A stretch of DNA of 42,703 nucleotides, taken from contig CAIRCP010000214.1 of assembly GCA_903877095.1 (NCBI GenBank), forward strand, positions 1 to 42,703, written 5' to 3'. The position numbers and the translations under genes were made by a program. The stretch is from an uncultured Actinomycetes bacterium (GTDB lineage: Bacteria; Actinomycetota; Actinomycetes; Mycobacteriales; Mycobacteriaceae). Shown here piece after piece: positions 1 to 10,491 of the stretch (positions within the stretch are counted from its first letter, which is position 1; every line of letters starts with the position of its first letter). The notes under the pieces are model-generated. The model was not told the DNA's origin and searched no databases. It was given only the letters and a program-made list of their open reading frames with translations.

Positions 1-6
1 AACAGA

Positions 7-70
7 CAGCGGAACTCCCAGGTGAAGGGTTGTCTTACGAGGACACCCATCGATACCGGGAGTTCCGCTG
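7..70. terminator. Long imperfect hairpin downstream of pmt
   Basis: Perfect 13-bp inverted repeat CAGCGGAACTCCC (7-19) and GGGAGTTCCGCTG (58-70). The arms extend inward by GGT/ACC after a bulged A, and an inner stem pairs GGGTTGTC with GACACCC. It lies just past the 3' end of pmt in the direction of pmt transcription, so it could terminate that transcript. There is no U-tract, and it could instead be a small palindromic repeat or the end of a mobile element. The other sequence in 1-163 shows no gene. Confidence 0.4.
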
Positions 71-163
71 CTCCAACTCCCCGACACGCTGCACACATCA
101 CACTTGACCCAACAGTCACACCCTTAACTGAGCGACATTGCCACTAAGCCGGGTCAGACGGGG

Positions 164-1747
164 TCAGCGCCAACTGGGCAGCCACATCTCCAAATTCCAG
201 GTGCCCTGCGACACCGGGATCCCGGTCAGCACCGGGAACACCCAGGCGAAGTTGGTGATCGCCAGCGCCAGGTAGAAGCACACCACCAGCACCCCCAGTG
301 TCCGGCGTTCGGGCGAATCCATCCTGCCCGCCGTTCGGGTCGGCTGGTAGAGAATGTCGCCGAGGATCAGGGCGATCGCCATCATCAGGAACGGCGCCAG
401 TGGCACGGCGTAGAAGAAGTACATCTGCCGGTCGATGTTGCCCAGCCACGGCAGCCACCCGGCCAGATAGCCGACCAGCACTACGGCGTACCGCCAGTCG
501 CGCCGCACCACCGTGCGCCAGGCCGCGTAGAGCACTACCGGCAACGCGATGAACCACATGGTGGGCGTACCGACCAGCAGGACCGCCTTGACGCACGACG
601 ACGCGCCGCAGCCCGGGACGTCGTTGTTGTCGATGGCGTAAAGCACCGGCCGCAGCGACATCGGCCAGGTCCACGGTTTGGACTCCCACGGATGGTGGTT
701 GCCGGCCGAGTTGGTCAGTGTGGAGTGGAAGTGGAACGCCTTATAGGTGTAGTGCCACAGCGACCGCAGCGCGTCCGGAGGTTGCCACCAGTGCTCGCGC
801 GGACCGATCGACTGGCCGGCTTCGTACCGGTTGACGGCGGTCTCGGAGGCGAACCACAGCGAGTAGGACAGCAGATACAGCGCCGCCGGAATGACGCCGA
901 AGACGTAGGCCGTCGGTCCCAGATCGCGCCGCTGGACCCCGTCGAACGGCCGTCGCACGCGATAGGCCCGCCGGGCGGCGAGGTCCAGACCCAGCGACAT
1001 CAGCCCGAAGAACACGACGTAGTACAGACCCGACCACTTCGTCGCGCACGCCAGCCCCAGCAACACCCCGGCGCCGAACCGCCACCACCGCACGCCAAGC
1101 CGTGGGCCCCAGGGCGTTTCGCCGATCCGCCCCTCCCAGTAGGCGACGTCCAGCCGTTCCCGGACCTGGTCGCGGTCCACCATCAGCGCCCCGAACGCCC
1201 CCACCACGAACACCGTCATGAAGATGTCGAGCAGGGCGGTGCGGCTGGCCACGAACAGAACGCCGTCGGCCACCACCAGCAGGCCGGCCATGGCGCCGAT
1301 CAGCGTCGAGCGGCTGATGCGCCGCGCGATGCGGGTGACCAGCACCGCCAGGATCACCCCGAACACCGCGGCGGTCAGCCGCCAGCCCAGGCCGGTGTAG
1401 CCGAACACCGACTCGCCGATCGCGATCAACTGCTTGCCCAGCGGCGGGTGCACCACCAGCCCGAACCCGGGGTTGTCCTCGACGCCGAAGTTGTGCAGCA
1501 GCTGCCAGGCCTGTGGTGCGTAGTGCTTCTCGTCAAAGATCGGCGTGCCGGCGTCGGTGGGGGAGCCGAGGTTCATGAACCGGGTCAGCGCGGCCAATGA
1601 GCCGACGACGACGGTGGCGGCCCAGCCCTCCAGCCGGTCGGTGGGCCCGAAATCGGGCGGGGGGACGAGCGGGCCGGGGCTGATGACGGGGGCGGCGTCT
1701 ACGTCGAAGGGCTCCAGCACCTCGAGGTCGTCGGCCGTGATGGTCAT
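164..1747 (-). CDS. pmt: Dolichyl-phosphate-mannose--protein mannosyltransferase
   Basis: Polyprenyl-phosphomannose-dependent protein O-mannosyltransferase (GT39, the Rv1002c family). It transfers mannose to Ser/Thr of exported proteins as they cross the membrane through Sec. The 527-residue product has a short cytosolic N-terminus and then many hydrophobic helices. The acidic pair in FDEKHY (D72, E73) sits in the first extracellular loop, where the family has its catalytic DE. HPPLGK follows at 100-105. I chose the ATG giving MTITADD because it matches the start of the family; upstream codons run into the divergent rsmI promoter. It is divergent from rsmI with only about 17 bp between start codons, so the two probably share a promoter region. 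The assignment rests on strong whole-length similarity to the mycobacterial protein. Confidence 0.95.
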   Translation of the reverse strand: MTITADDLEVLEPFDVDAAPVISPGPLVPPPDFGPTDRLEGWAATVVVGSLAALTRFMNLGSPTDAGTPIFDEKHYAPQAWQLLHNFGVEDNPGFGLVVHPPLGKQLIAIGESVFGYTGLGWRLTAAVFGVILAVLVTRIARRISRSTLIGAMAGLLVVADGVLFVASRTALLDIFMTVFVVGAFGALMVDRDQVRERLDVAYWEGRIGETPWGPRLGVRWWRFGAGVLLGLACATKWSGLYYVVFFGLMSLGLDLAARRAYRVRRPFDGVQRRDLGPTAYVFGVIPAALYLLSYSLWFASETAVNRYEAGQSIGPREHWWQPPDALRSLWHYTYKAFHFHSTLTNSAGNHHPWESKPWTWPMSLRPVLYAIDNNDVPGCGASSCVKAVLLVGTPTMWFIALPVVLYAAWRTVVRRDWRYAVVLVGYLAGWLPWLGNIDRQMYFFYAVPLAPFLMMAIALILGDILYQPTRTAGRMDSPERRTLGVLVVCFYLALAITNFAWVFPVLTGIPVSQGTWNLEMWLPSWR

Positions 1748-1764
1748 TGGTGCAATCGTAGGGT

Positions 1765-2646
1765 GTGGGGGTGCCTGACCCCGAGTCGCTTCGCTCCTGC
1801 CCGCCGGGAACACAGGGTCGTCTGCTCCTGGGTGCGACGCCGCTGGGACAACCCGCCGACGCATCGAAACGCTTGATCGAGGCGCTGTCGACCGCCGACG
1901 TCGTCGCCGCCGAGGACACCCGCCGGGTGCGCGGCCTCGCCGCGGCGCTGGGCGCGACGATCGGCGGGCGGGTGGTGAGCCTGTTCGACCAGAACGAGGC
2001 CGGGCGGGTGCCCGGCCTGGTCGCCGAGATCGCCGAAGGCGCGACGGTGCTGCTGGTCAGCGACGCCGGGATGCCGCTGATCAACGATCCGGGTTACCGG
2101 ATGGTCACGGCCTGCATTGAAGCCGGATTGCCGGTGTCCTGCCTGCCCGGCCCGTCGGCGGTCACCACGGCGCTGGCCGTCTCCGGTCTGCCCTCGGACC
2201 GGTTCTGCTTCGAGGGCTTCGCCCCCCGCAAGCAGTCGGCCCGGCGTACCTGGCTGGCCGCACTGGCCGCTGAACCCCGCACCGCGGTGTTCTTCGAGTC
2301 TCCGCGCCGACTGGCCGACTGCCTGTCCGACGCCGTCGGCGAACTCGGCCCGCAGCGGCGTGCGGTGGTGTGCCGGGAACTGACCAAGACCCATGAGGAG
2401 ATCCGTCGCGGGACGCTCGGCGAACTCGCGGACTGGGCGGCCGAGGGGGTGCTGGGGGAGATCACCGTCATCCTCTCAGGGGCCACGCCGGTCGCCGACG
2501 TGGACGCACTGGTGGCCGAAGTCGGGGTCCTGGTCGCCGGCGGGATGCGGGTGAAAGACGCCTGCGGGACGGTCATCGACGCCCATCCCGGGGCGCCGTC
2601 GCGCCGTGAGCTTTACGACGCGGTGCTGCGTTCGCGGCAATCCTGA
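1765..2646 (+). CDS. rsmI: 16S rRNA (cytidine-1402-2'-O)-methyltransferase
   Basis: RsmI methylates the ribose of C1402 in 16S rRNA using S-adenosylmethionine. The tetrapyrrole-methylase fold shows as GRLLLGATPLGQPADAS near the start, AAEDTRR, SDAGMPLINDPG and PGPSAVTTAL. At 293 residues it is of normal length. The only in-frame starts before the conserved GRLLLG block are GTG at 1765 and GTG at 1771. Both force translation through a short repeat (1779-1808) that adds about ten residues not seen in homologues, so the N-terminus looks rewritten by that repeat. It is divergent from pmt and convergent with the oxidase gene, which ends 11 bp away. Confidence 0.93.
   Translation: MGVPDPESLRSCPPGTQGRLLLGATPLGQPADASKRLIEALSTADVVAAEDTRRVRGLAAALGATIGGRVVSLFDQNEAGRVPGLVAEIAEGATVLLVSDAGMPLINDPGYRMVTACIEAGLPVSCLPGPSAVTTALAVSGLPSDRFCFEGFAPRKQSARRTWLAALAAEPRTAVFFESPRRLADCLSDAVGELGPQRRAVVCRELTKTHEEIRRGTLGELADWAAEGVLGEITVILSGATPVADVDALVAEVGVLVAGGMRVKDACGTVIDAHPGAPSRRELYDAVLRSRQS
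1779..1808 (-). repeat. Short GAGCG-AGCGA repeat inside the rsmI 5' end
   Basis: On the minus strand this reads CCCGGCGGGCAGGAGCGAAG followed by CGACTCGGGG. It differs from the two tandem copies at the end of mfd (32528-32599) by one substitution and one inserted base over about 29 positions. It contains the quasi-repeat GGAGCGAAGCGA. Similar GAGCG-AGCGA strings are, from memory, common in mycobacterial genomes. Confidence 0.7.
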
Positions 2647-2657
2647 TCGGGGCGCGA

Positions 2658-3614
2658 TCAGCCGGCGGCGGCGAGTTGATCCTCGGTGTGGAACTGCTCC
2701 TCGAGGGTCTCCGGTGACGCGTCGCGGTCGATGACGCGGACGTCGGCGCCGCGGGCGCTCTCGATCGCACCCAGCCGGCGGGTGAGCTTGTCGGCAGCGT
2801 AGGCCGCCAGCTCGTCGCGGTCGATGCCGAACGGGACGTCGTCGGCGAAGTTGAAGGGGTCGGCCGACACGCTTGCGACCGCCAGTCCCATCAGCTCACC
2901 CATCCGGTCCAGCACCACCTGCCAGTTGCTGTCGTCGGCGGCGACGTGGCGGCGACAGGTGAAGGTTCCCCAGGCCATGTGGCGGCGTTCGTCGTCGCCG
3001 ATGTGCTTGATGATCGCGCGCATGCCGGGCAGGATTCCGCGGCTGTTGCACACCTTGTTCCAGCCGTAGTAACCGGTCAGTGCCAGACACCCTTCCACCA
3101 CGTGGTTGTAGGTGACCGAGGCCCGGATCTGGTTCACCGCGCCGGGATCGCGTTGGAGCGCATAGAGACTGTCGGGTAGTTCCCGGGTGAAGATCTGCGT
3201 GAGCGGCTCGTTGCCTTCCACGCACTCATGCAGGTCGGTTTTCACACCGACGGCGTCGAACCACAACCGGAACGCCAGAGCGTGCTTGGCCTCCTCGTAG
3301 ACGAACTGGGTCAGGTACATCTCGTCGGCGAAGCGCCCCTCGGCGGCCATCGCCGCGACGAACGGCTGAAGATCCTGGGTCACCGACTCCTCGCCGGCCA
3401 GGAACTGTGCGGCCAACAGGGTGGTGTACTGACGCTCACGGTCGGTCATCGCCGCGAAATCCCGGGCGTCCTGGCTCAGGTCGATGTCCGCAGGGTTCCA
3501 GTGCCTGGCGTTGCCCTTGAGAAACAGCTTCATCGGGAAGGACTCCGAGTTGAGCCCTCCGGCGGCGAGCGAGGCGTAGCCGGTGCGGTGTCCGTGGGCG
3601 ATGGTGCGGGACAT
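2658..3614 (-). CDS. R2-like ligand-binding oxidase (R2lox)
   Basis: A ferritin-fold Mn/Fe oxidase related to class I ribonucleotide reductase R2 subunits but lacking reductase function; the M. tuberculosis relative is Rv0233. Metal ligands are all present: E75, E108, H111, E174, E209 and H212. The Val-Tyr pair that forms the R2lox ether cross-link is V78 and Y169, at the right spacing (EESV and TYNHVVEG). These separate it from NrdF/NrdB. Length 318 residues is normal. The ATG giving MSRTIAHGHRTGY was chosen because an AGGGAG ribosome site precedes it; longer forms read through the promoter. It stands alone between rsmI (convergent) and pabB (same strand, ending 57 bp upstream). Its physiological substrate is unknown. 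Confidence 0.93.
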   Translation of the reverse strand: MSRTIAHGHRTGYASLAAGGLNSESFPMKLFLKGNARHWNPADIDLSQDARDFAAMTDRERQYTTLLAAQFLAGEESVTQDLQPFVAAMAAEGRFADEMYLTQFVYEEAKHALAFRLWFDAVGVKTDLHECVEGNEPLTQIFTRELPDSLYALQRDPGAVNQIRASVTYNHVVEGCLALTGYYGWNKVCNSRGILPGMRAIIKHIGDDERRHMAWGTFTCRRHVAADDSNWQVVLDRMGELMGLAVASVSADPFNFADDVPFGIDRDELAAYAADKLTRRLGAIESARGADVRVIDRDASPETLEEQFHTEDQLAAAG

Positions 3615-3637
3615 GATGGGCTCCCTGTGGCTTGCGA

Positions 3638-3660
3638 ACACTCGGATTACTCCTGAGTGT
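3638..3660. promoter_or_regulatory. Palindrome upstream of R2lox, possible operator
   Basis: ACACTC (3638-3643) and GAGTGT (3655-3660) form a perfect 6-bp dyad, with further partial symmetry inside (GGAT against TCCT). It lies 24-46 bp upstream of the oxidase start in a 56-bp intergenic gap, where a repressor would bind. No regulator can be named from the sequence. Confidence 0.4.
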
Positions 3661-3670
3661 AGGGCGGCGC

Positions 3671-4903
3671 CTAGGGGTTTCGCCCTCCCTCGGTGGCGCC
3701 GACGATCGACGCCGCCTTGTGCAGGCACTCCTGCCACTCCGCGTGCGGTTCGGAGTCGGCGGTGATCCCGCCTCCGACGCCCAGCACCGCCCGGCCGCTC
3801 GGGTCGAACTCGACGGTGCGGATCGCGACGTTGAGCTCACAGCCGGCCACCGGCGACGCCAGGCCCACCGTGCCGCAGTAGACGCCCCGCCGACGTGGCT
3901 CCCACATCGAAAGCAATTCGCGCGCATGTTCTTTCGGTGTTCCGGTCACCGAGGCGGGCGGGAACGTGGCGGCCAGCAGATCGGCGGCCGGCAGGTCGGC
4001 GGGAACCCGCGCCGTCACCGTCGACACCAGATGCCACACTCCGGGCGCGGGCCGCACCGCCAGCAACTCGGGCACCGTCACCGACCCGATCCGCGCGACC
4101 CGGCCCAGATCGTTGCGCACCAGGTCGACGATCATGATGTTCTCGGCGACGTCCTTGACCGAGGCCCGCAATTCGGCCGGGTCGGCGTGCAACGGCAGCG
4201 TGCCCTTGATCGGGCTTGACGTCACCTGTTCGCCGGTGCGGCGCAGGAACAACTCCGGTGACAGCGACGCGATCGCTCCCCAGCCCCCGGCCAGGAATGC
4301 GGCCCGCGCCGGGGTGGTGGCGGCGATCGCGTCGGCGAAGAAGTCCAGCGGGGCGCCGGTGCTGGTTCCGATGAACTGGGTGCAGACGCAGGCCTGGTAG
4401 ACCTCACCCGCGCCGATGGCGTCCAGGCAGGCCAGCACCCCGGCGCGGTGGGACTCCTCGTCGGGCTGCTGCCAGGAGATCGCCCAGCCGCCGCGCACCG
4501 GGCCGGCCTCCAGCGCCCGGGCGATCCAGTCGGGATACGTTGCGTTGGAGAGGGTTTCGAACCACCAGTCACCGCGGGCATCGAGCCGCAGCACGCTGTC
4601 GGTCCAGCCGCCGGCGGCCTCCGGGACGCGCGGCGGTGCGCCGTCGGCCCCGGGATCCGGGTAGGACAGGTAGCCGATCCAGCCGCCGCCGACGGCGTCG
4701 TCCCGGTCACCCGGGGTTACGTCGAACACGGCTGCGGGGTCCACCGGACGGACCTCGACGCTGGGCGCGATCACCGCCTGCGATCCGAACCATTCGCCGG
4801 CCAAGGCGGCCGGCGGGGGAAGGCCCGCGGCCTGCGCCCCGGCGGCCACCGCACGCAACACGTCGGCGGGGGAGCCCAGGTCGCCGAGCAACTCGGTGCG
4901 CAT
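3671..4903 (-). CDS. pabB: Para-aminobenzoate synthase component I
   Basis: Chorismate-binding enzyme making 4-amino-4-deoxychorismate for folate synthesis, working with a PabA-type amidotransferase. It is 410 residues. The catalytic C-terminal half contains SSPIKGTLP with K233, the lysine typical of PabB rather than anthranilate synthase. It also has ENIMIVDLVRNDLGRV, VSTVTA, GTPKEHARELL and RGVYCGTVG. The Rv1005c relative sits at the same place in M. tuberculosis. It is transcribed away from metG, 24 bp downstream of it on the same strand, so co-transcription with metG is likely. Confidence 0.93.
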   Translation of the reverse strand: MRTELLGDLGSPADVLRAVAAGAQAAGLPPPAALAGEWFGSQAVIAPSVEVRPVDPAAVFDVTPGDRDDAVGGGWIGYLSYPDPGADGAPPRVPEAAGGWTDSVLRLDARGDWWFETLSNATYPDWIARALEAGPVRGGWAISWQQPDEESHRAGVLACLDAIGAGEVYQACVCTQFIGTSTGAPLDFFADAIAATTPARAAFLAGGWGAIASLSPELFLRRTGEQVTSSPIKGTLPLHADPAELRASVKDVAENIMIVDLVRNDLGRVARIGSVTVPELLAVRPAPGVWHLVSTVTARVPADLPAADLLAATFPPASVTGTPKEHARELLSMWEPRRRGVYCGTVGLASPVAGCELNVAIRTVEFDPSGRAVLGVGGGITADSEPHAEWQECLHKAASIVGATEGGRNP

Positions 4904-4927
4904 CGGCCTAGCTCGCCTGCCCCGCGG

Positions 4928-6481
4928 TTAGGGCGCGGGCGCTTCGTAGCGCGGGAAGACGCCGGATGGCGCCGGCAGTGCGGTGCCGGGAACCAGCCGG
5001 GTGGCCAGGGCGGCGAAATCCCGGCTGTCCTCGGGCTGCCCCAGCAGGTCCAGCAGCCGGCACGCCGAATCCGGCATCACCGGCTGGATCAGCAGCGCCG
5101 CCACCCGCACCGCCTCCAGCGTCGTGTAGAGCACCGTGCGGAACCGCACCTGGTCGCTCGCGGCGTCGGACTTGCGCAGCACCCACGGCTCCTGCGCCGA
5201 GAAGTAGCGGTTGGCCGCGCCTAGCATCAGCCAGATCGCCTCCAGGCCCTGATGCATGGCCTGCTCGTCGAAGGCCGCCCGCACCCGCGGCAGCAGACCG
5301 TCGGCCAGTTCCAGCAGTTCGGTGTCCTGGGCGCTGAACTCGTCCGGTTCGGGCGCGACGCCGTCGAGGTTCTTGTTCACCATCGACAGCGAACGCTGCG
5401 CGAGGTTCCCCAGTTCGTTGGCCAGGTCGGTGTTGATCCGGCTGATGATGCCGTCCTCGCTGTAGCTGCCGTCCTGGCCGAAAGGCACCTCGCGCAGCAG
5501 GAAGTAGCGCACCTGGTCGAGCCCGAAACTCTCCACCAGGGCCACCGGGTCGACGACGTTGCCGACGGACTTGCTCATCTTCTCGCCGCGGTTGTACAGG
5601 AAGCCGTGTGCAAAAACCCTGCGCGGCAACGGGATTCCTGCCGACATCAGGAAAGCCGGCCAGTAGACGGTGTGGAATCGGATGATGTCCTTGCCGATCA
5701 TGTGCAGATCGGCCGGCCAATACCGTTGGTAGAGAGCCGATTCGGTGTCCGGAAAGCCGACACCGGTCAGGTAGTTGGTGAGGGCGTCCACCCACACGTA
5801 CATGACGTGTGACGGGTCGCCGGGTACCGGCACCCCCCAGTCGAACGACGTCCGTGAGATCGACAGATCCCGCAGCCCCCCGGAGACGAAACTGACCACC
5901 TCGTTGCGCCGCACCTCCGGCGCGATGAAGTCCGGGTTGGCCTCGTAGTGGGCCAGCAACCGGTCGGTGTAGGCCGACAGCCGGAAGAAGTACGTCTGCT
6001 CCTCGGTCCAGGTGACCGGAGTGCCGGTCTCGGTGGCGATCCGGCTGCCGTCGTCGCCGACGGTGGTCTCCGCCTCGGTGAAGAACCGTTCGTCGCGCAC
6101 CGAGTACCAGCCCGAGTAGACGTCGGTGAAGATGTCGCCGCGCTGCGCCATCCGCTGCCAGATCGCCGTCGACGCCGCGTAGTGGTCCGGATCGGTGGTC
6201 CGGATGAACCGGTCGAAGGAGATGTTGAGCAGTTCTTCCAACCGCTGGAACGCATCGGAGTTGCGCCGGGCGAAATCCGGTGTCGGGATGCCCTCGGCGG
6301 CGGCCGTCTGCGCCATCTTCAGCCCGTGCTCGTCGGTGCCGGTCAGGAACCGCACGTCGAATCCGTCGAGTCGTTTGAACCGCGCGATTGCGTCGGAGGC
6401 GATGTATTCGTAGGCATGCCCGACGTGCGGTGCGCCGTTGGGATAGGCGATCGCGGTTGTCACATAGAACGGCTGGCTCAT
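4928..6481 (-). CDS. metG: Methionyl-tRNA synthetase
   Basis: Class I aminoacyl-tRNA synthetase charging tRNA-Met. HVGH at 19-22 is the HIGH signature and KMSKS at 301-305 is the second ATP-binding loop. The 517-residue protein lacks the four-Cys zinc knuckle of longer MetG forms. It ends soon after the anticodon-binding helices, as in the M. tuberculosis enzyme. I chose the ATG giving [16 protein letters not shown], four codons inside the longest reading frame, because it matches family starts. It is divergent from tatD, with 29 bp between starts, and probably co-transcribed with pabB. Confidence 0.96.
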   Translation of the reverse strand: MSQPFYVTTAIAYPNGAPHVGHAYEYIASDAIARFKRLDGFDVRFLTGTDEHGLKMAQTAAAEGIPTPDFARRNSDAFQRLEELLNISFDRFIRTTDPDHYAASTAIWQRMAQRGDIFTDVYSGWYSVRDERFFTEAETTVGDDGSRIATETGTPVTWTEEQTYFFRLSAYTDRLLAHYEANPDFIAPEVRRNEVVSFVSGGLRDLSISRTSFDWGVPVPGDPSHVMYVWVDALTNYLTGVGFPDTESALYQRYWPADLHMIGKDIIRFHTVYWPAFLMSAGIPLPRRVFAHGFLYNRGEKMSKSVGNVVDPVALVESFGLDQVRYFLLREVPFGQDGSYSEDGIISRINTDLANELGNLAQRSLSMVNKNLDGVAPEPDEFSAQDTELLELADGLLPRVRAAFDEQAMHQGLEAIWLMLGAANRYFSAQEPWVLRKSDAASDQVRFRTVLYTTLEAVRVAALLIQPVMPDSACRLLDLLGQPEDSRDFAALATRLVPGTALPAPSGVFPRYEAPAP

Positions 6482-6510
6482 GTCGGCTACCACCTTATTG
6501 GGTGGCCTCT

Positions 6511-7353
6511 ATGGTGTTGCGCGTGAGCCGCAACCGCCCGGCACCGCCGCCGCCCGAGCCGCTGCCGCCCCTCGTCGACGCCCACACCCACCTCGACGCC
6601 TGCGGCGCGCGCACCGCCGCCGACGTTCGGGTCATCCTCGATCGCGCGCACGACGTCGGCGTGCAGGCGGCCGTCACCATCGCCGACGACATCGATTCGG
6701 CGCGCTGGGTCGTCGAGGCCACCGGGTGGGACGACCGGCTCTACGCGGCGGTCGCGCTACACCCGACCCGCGCCAACGCCCTGGACGACGCTGCCCGCGC
6801 CGAACTGGAACAGCTCGCCGCCGCACCTCGCGTCGTCGCCATCGGCGAGACCGGGATGGACCTGTACTGGCCGGGCAAGCTCGACGGCTGTGCCGCGCCG
6901 GAGGTCCAGCGCGAGGCTTTCGCCTGGCACATCGATCTGGCCAAGCGCACCGGCAAGCCGTTGATGATCCACAACCGTGACGCCGACGCCGAGGTGCTCG
7001 ACGTGCTGCGTGCCGAAGGCGCCCCTGTCACCGTGATCTTCCACTGCTTCTCCTCCGGCCCGCAGATGGCGCGGACCTGCCTGGACGCCGGCTGGCTGCT
7101 GAGCCTGTCCGGCACGGTGAGCTTCCGCAACGCCCTGGAACTGCGCGAGGCGGCCACCCTCATCCCGCCCGGTCAGCTGCTGGTGGAAACCGACGCCCCG
7201 TTCCTCACCCCGCACCCGTTCCGCGGCTCGCCCAACGAGCCGTATTGCCTGCCCTACACGGTGCGGGCGCTCGCGGAAGTGATGGGCCGGCCGGCCGAGG
7301 ATCTCGCCGCGGAAACCGCCGGCACCGCGCGCCGCGTCTACCGGCTCGACTGA
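6511..7353 (+). CDS. tatD: TatD-family metal-dependent hydrolase
   Basis: TIM-barrel amidohydrolase-fold DNase of the TatD/YcfH family (Rv1008 relative), probably a 3'-5' exonuclease on damaged DNA. It shows VDAHTHLDACG near the N-terminus (metal ligands HTH), GETGMD, the HNRDAD segment, FHCFSSG and VETDAP. Length is 280 residues from the ATG at 6511; a GTG at 6523 is an equally possible start. Both add a proline-rich stretch before the conserved VDAHTH. The gene is divergent from metG and followed by the rpfB promoter region. Confidence 0.9.
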   Translation: MVLRVSRNRPAPPPPEPLPPLVDAHTHLDACGARTAADVRVILDRAHDVGVQAAVTIADDIDSARWVVEATGWDDRLYAAVALHPTRANALDDAARAELEQLAAAPRVVAIGETGMDLYWPGKLDGCAAPEVQREAFAWHIDLAKRTGKPLMIHNRDADAEVLDVLRAEGAPVTVIFHCFSSGPQMARTCLDAGWLLSLSGTVSFRNALELREAATLIPPGQLLVETDAPFLTPHPFRGSPNEPYCLPYTVRALAEVMGRPAEDLAAETAGTARRVYRLD

Positions 7354-7400
7354 GGGTCCTCTGAGATACCGGCCGTTAAGGTTGCCGCTCACCCGGCGCG

Positions 7401-8585
<1,185 letters not shown>

Positions 8586-8587
8586 CA

Positions 8588-9496
8588 ATGACGATTCGGC
8601 TACTGACCCGCACGGAGATCCGCAACATCGCCAAGGAACTGGACTTCCGGCCGCGTAAGGCACTCGGGCAGAACTTCGTCCACGACGCGAATACGTTGCG
8701 CCGCATCGTCTCCTCGTCCGGCATCACCAAGAACGACCATGTTCTCGAGGTCGGTCCCGGCTTGGGGTCGCTGACGCTGGCGATCCTCGATCGCGGCGCG
8801 GCGGTGACCGCCGTCGAGATCGACCCGTTGCTGGCCGCCCGGCTGCCCAAGACCGTCGCCGAGCATTCCCACAGCGAGATTCACCGGCTCACCGTCGTCA
8901 ACCACGACGTCCTGACCCTGCGCCGCTCCGATCTGGCCCAGCAGCCCACCGCCGTGGTGGCCAACCTGCCCTACAACATCGCGGTACCGGCCCTGTTGCA
9001 CCTGTTCGCCGAATTCCCGACCATCCGCACGGCCATGGTGATGGTCCAGGCCGAGGTTGCCGAGCGGTTGGCCGCCGAACCCGGCGGCAAGGAATACGGC
9101 ATTCCCAGCGTCAAGATCCGCTTCTACGGCAACGTCCGTCGCTACGGCATGGTGTCGCCGACGGTGTTCTGGCCCATCCCGCGGGTGTACTCCGGCCTGG
9201 TGCGTGTCGACCGCCACGAGGTCTCCCCGTGGCCCGCGGACGACGGCTTCCGTCAGCAGGTGTTCGAATTGGTCGACATCGGCTTCGCGCAGCGGCGCAA
9301 GACCGTGCGCAACGCTTTTCTGGAATGGGCGGGATCGGGCAACGAGTCCGCCCAGCGCCTGCTGTCGGCCAGCATCGACCCCGCGCGCCGCGGCGAGACA
9401 CTGACCGCGGCCGATTTCGTCCGGCTGCTGCAGCGCTCCGGAGCGGCGCTGGCCCCGTCTTCGCAGTCGGTTTCCGAATCGGCTCAGGCGCGCTGA
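8588..9496 (+). CDS. rsmA: 16S rRNA dimethyladenosine transferase
   Basis: KsgA/RsmA dimethylates A1518 and A1519 of 16S rRNA with S-adenosylmethionine during small-subunit assembly. SAM motif I is EVGPGLGS at 54-61, the acidic VEIDP is at 76-80, and the catalytic NLPYN is at 126-130. It is 302 residues. I chose the ATG at 8588, two bases after the rpfB stop, because GGGAGAGG precedes it at good spacing. An ATG at 8561 inside rpfB would add nine residues. The tail after about 285 is variable and low in complexity, as in relatives. Confidence 0.95.
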   Translation: MTIRLLTRTEIRNIAKELDFRPRKALGQNFVHDANTLRRIVSSSGITKNDHVLEVGPGLGSLTLAILDRGAAVTAVEIDPLLAARLPKTVAEHSHSEIHRLTVVNHDVLTLRRSDLAQQPTAVVANLPYNIAVPALLHLFAEFPTIRTAMVMVQAEVAERLAAEPGGKEYGIPSVKIRFYGNVRRYGMVSPTVFWPIPRVYSGLVRVDRHEVSPWPADDGFRQQVFELVDIGFAQRRKTVRNAFLEWAGSGNESAQRLLSASIDPARRGETLTAADFVRLLQRSGAALAPSSQSVSESAQAR

Positions 9497-9521
9497 GGCC
9501 CGCGCCCGTTACTCTCGTGCC

Positions 9522-10466
9522 GTGCCCCCGACGAACGGCAGTACCGCTGCGGAATGGGTGCCGACCGGGTCGGTGACGGTCCGGGTCCCCGGCAAAGTCA
9601 ACCTGTTCCTCGCCGTCGGCGACCGCCGCGACGACGGATATCACGAACTGACGACCGTCTTCCACGCGGTATCGCTGGCCGACCAGGTCACCGTGCGCAC
9701 CGCCGACCTGCTGTCGCTGCACCTGGTCGGTGAGGGCGCGGGGGAGGTGCCCGTCGACGAGCGCAATCTGGCATGGCAAGCCGCTGAGTTGATGGCCGAG
9801 CATGTGGGCCGGGCGCCCGACGTCGAGATCCTCATCGACAAGGCCATCCCGGTAGCCGGCGGCATGGCCGGCGGGAGCGCCGACGCGGCCGCGGTACTGG
9901 TCGGCATGAACTCGCTGTGGGAACTCGGGGTTCCGCGCCGCGACCTGCACGCGATGGCCGCCGAGTTGGGCAGCGACGTTCCGTTCGCCCTGCACGGTGG
10001 CACCGCGCTGGGCACCGGGCGTGGCGAGGATTTGGCAACGGTGCTGGCGCGCAACACCTTTCACTGGGTTCTGGCGTTCGGCGCCAGCGGATTGTCCACG
10101 GCCGCGGTGTACGCCGAAATCGACAAGCTGCGCCAGTCCGGCTCGCCCCCGCGACTGGAGGACCCCGAGCCGCTGCTGACCGCGCTGTCCTCCGGCGACC
10201 CCCATGCGCTGGCTCCGCTGCTCGGCAACGATCTGCAGCCGGCGGCACTGACCCTGCAGCCGAACCTGCGCCGCACCCTGCGCGCCGGTGCCGAGGCCGG
10301 TGCGCTGGCCGGCATCGTGTCCGGCTCCGGCCCCACCTGCGCCTTCCTGTGCGCCTCGGCGGACGCGGCGATCGCCGTCAGTAGTGAACTGGCCGGCGCG
10401 GGGGTCTGCCGGACGGTGCGGGTGGTCAGCGGCCCGGTGCACGGCGCCCGGGTGGTGCCGGGTTGA
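9522..10466 (+). CDS. ispE: 4-diphosphocytidyl-2-C-methyl-D-erythritol kinase
   Basis: GHMP-family kinase of the non-mevalonate isoprenoid pathway; it phosphorylates CDP-methylerythritol at the 2-hydroxyl. The ATP-binding loop [14 protein letters not shown] is at 110-123. K25 in PGKVNLFL and D152 in GSDVPFAL match the catalytic Lys and Asp of the family. It is 314 residues with a GTG start. Third gene of the rpfB-rsmA-ispE unit, 25 bp after rsmA. It is convergent with the HAD gene, 25 bp away, and no clear terminator is seen between them. Confidence 0.95.
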   Translation: MPPTNGSTAAEWVPTGSVTVRVPGKVNLFLAVGDRRDDGYHELTTVFHAVSLADQVTVRTADLLSLHLVGEGAGEVPVDERNLAWQAAELMAEHVGRAPDVEILIDKAIPVAGGMAGGSADAAAVLVGMNSLWELGVPRRDLHAMAAELGSDVPFALHGGTALGTGRGEDLATVLARNTFHWVLAFGASGLSTAAVYAEIDKLRQSGSPPRLEDPEPLLTALSSGDPHALAPLLGNDLQPAALTLQPNLRRTLRAGAEAGALAGIVSGSGPTCAFLCASADAAIAVSSELAGAGVCRTVRVVSGPVHGARVVPG

Positions 10467-10491
10467 CCGGCCCTGGCACCGCGACTTGAAG

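Noticed and set aside
692..1600. 302-codon plus-strand frame within pmt
   Set aside because: Antisense shadow of a conserved membrane protein; no ribosome site and no family resemblance.
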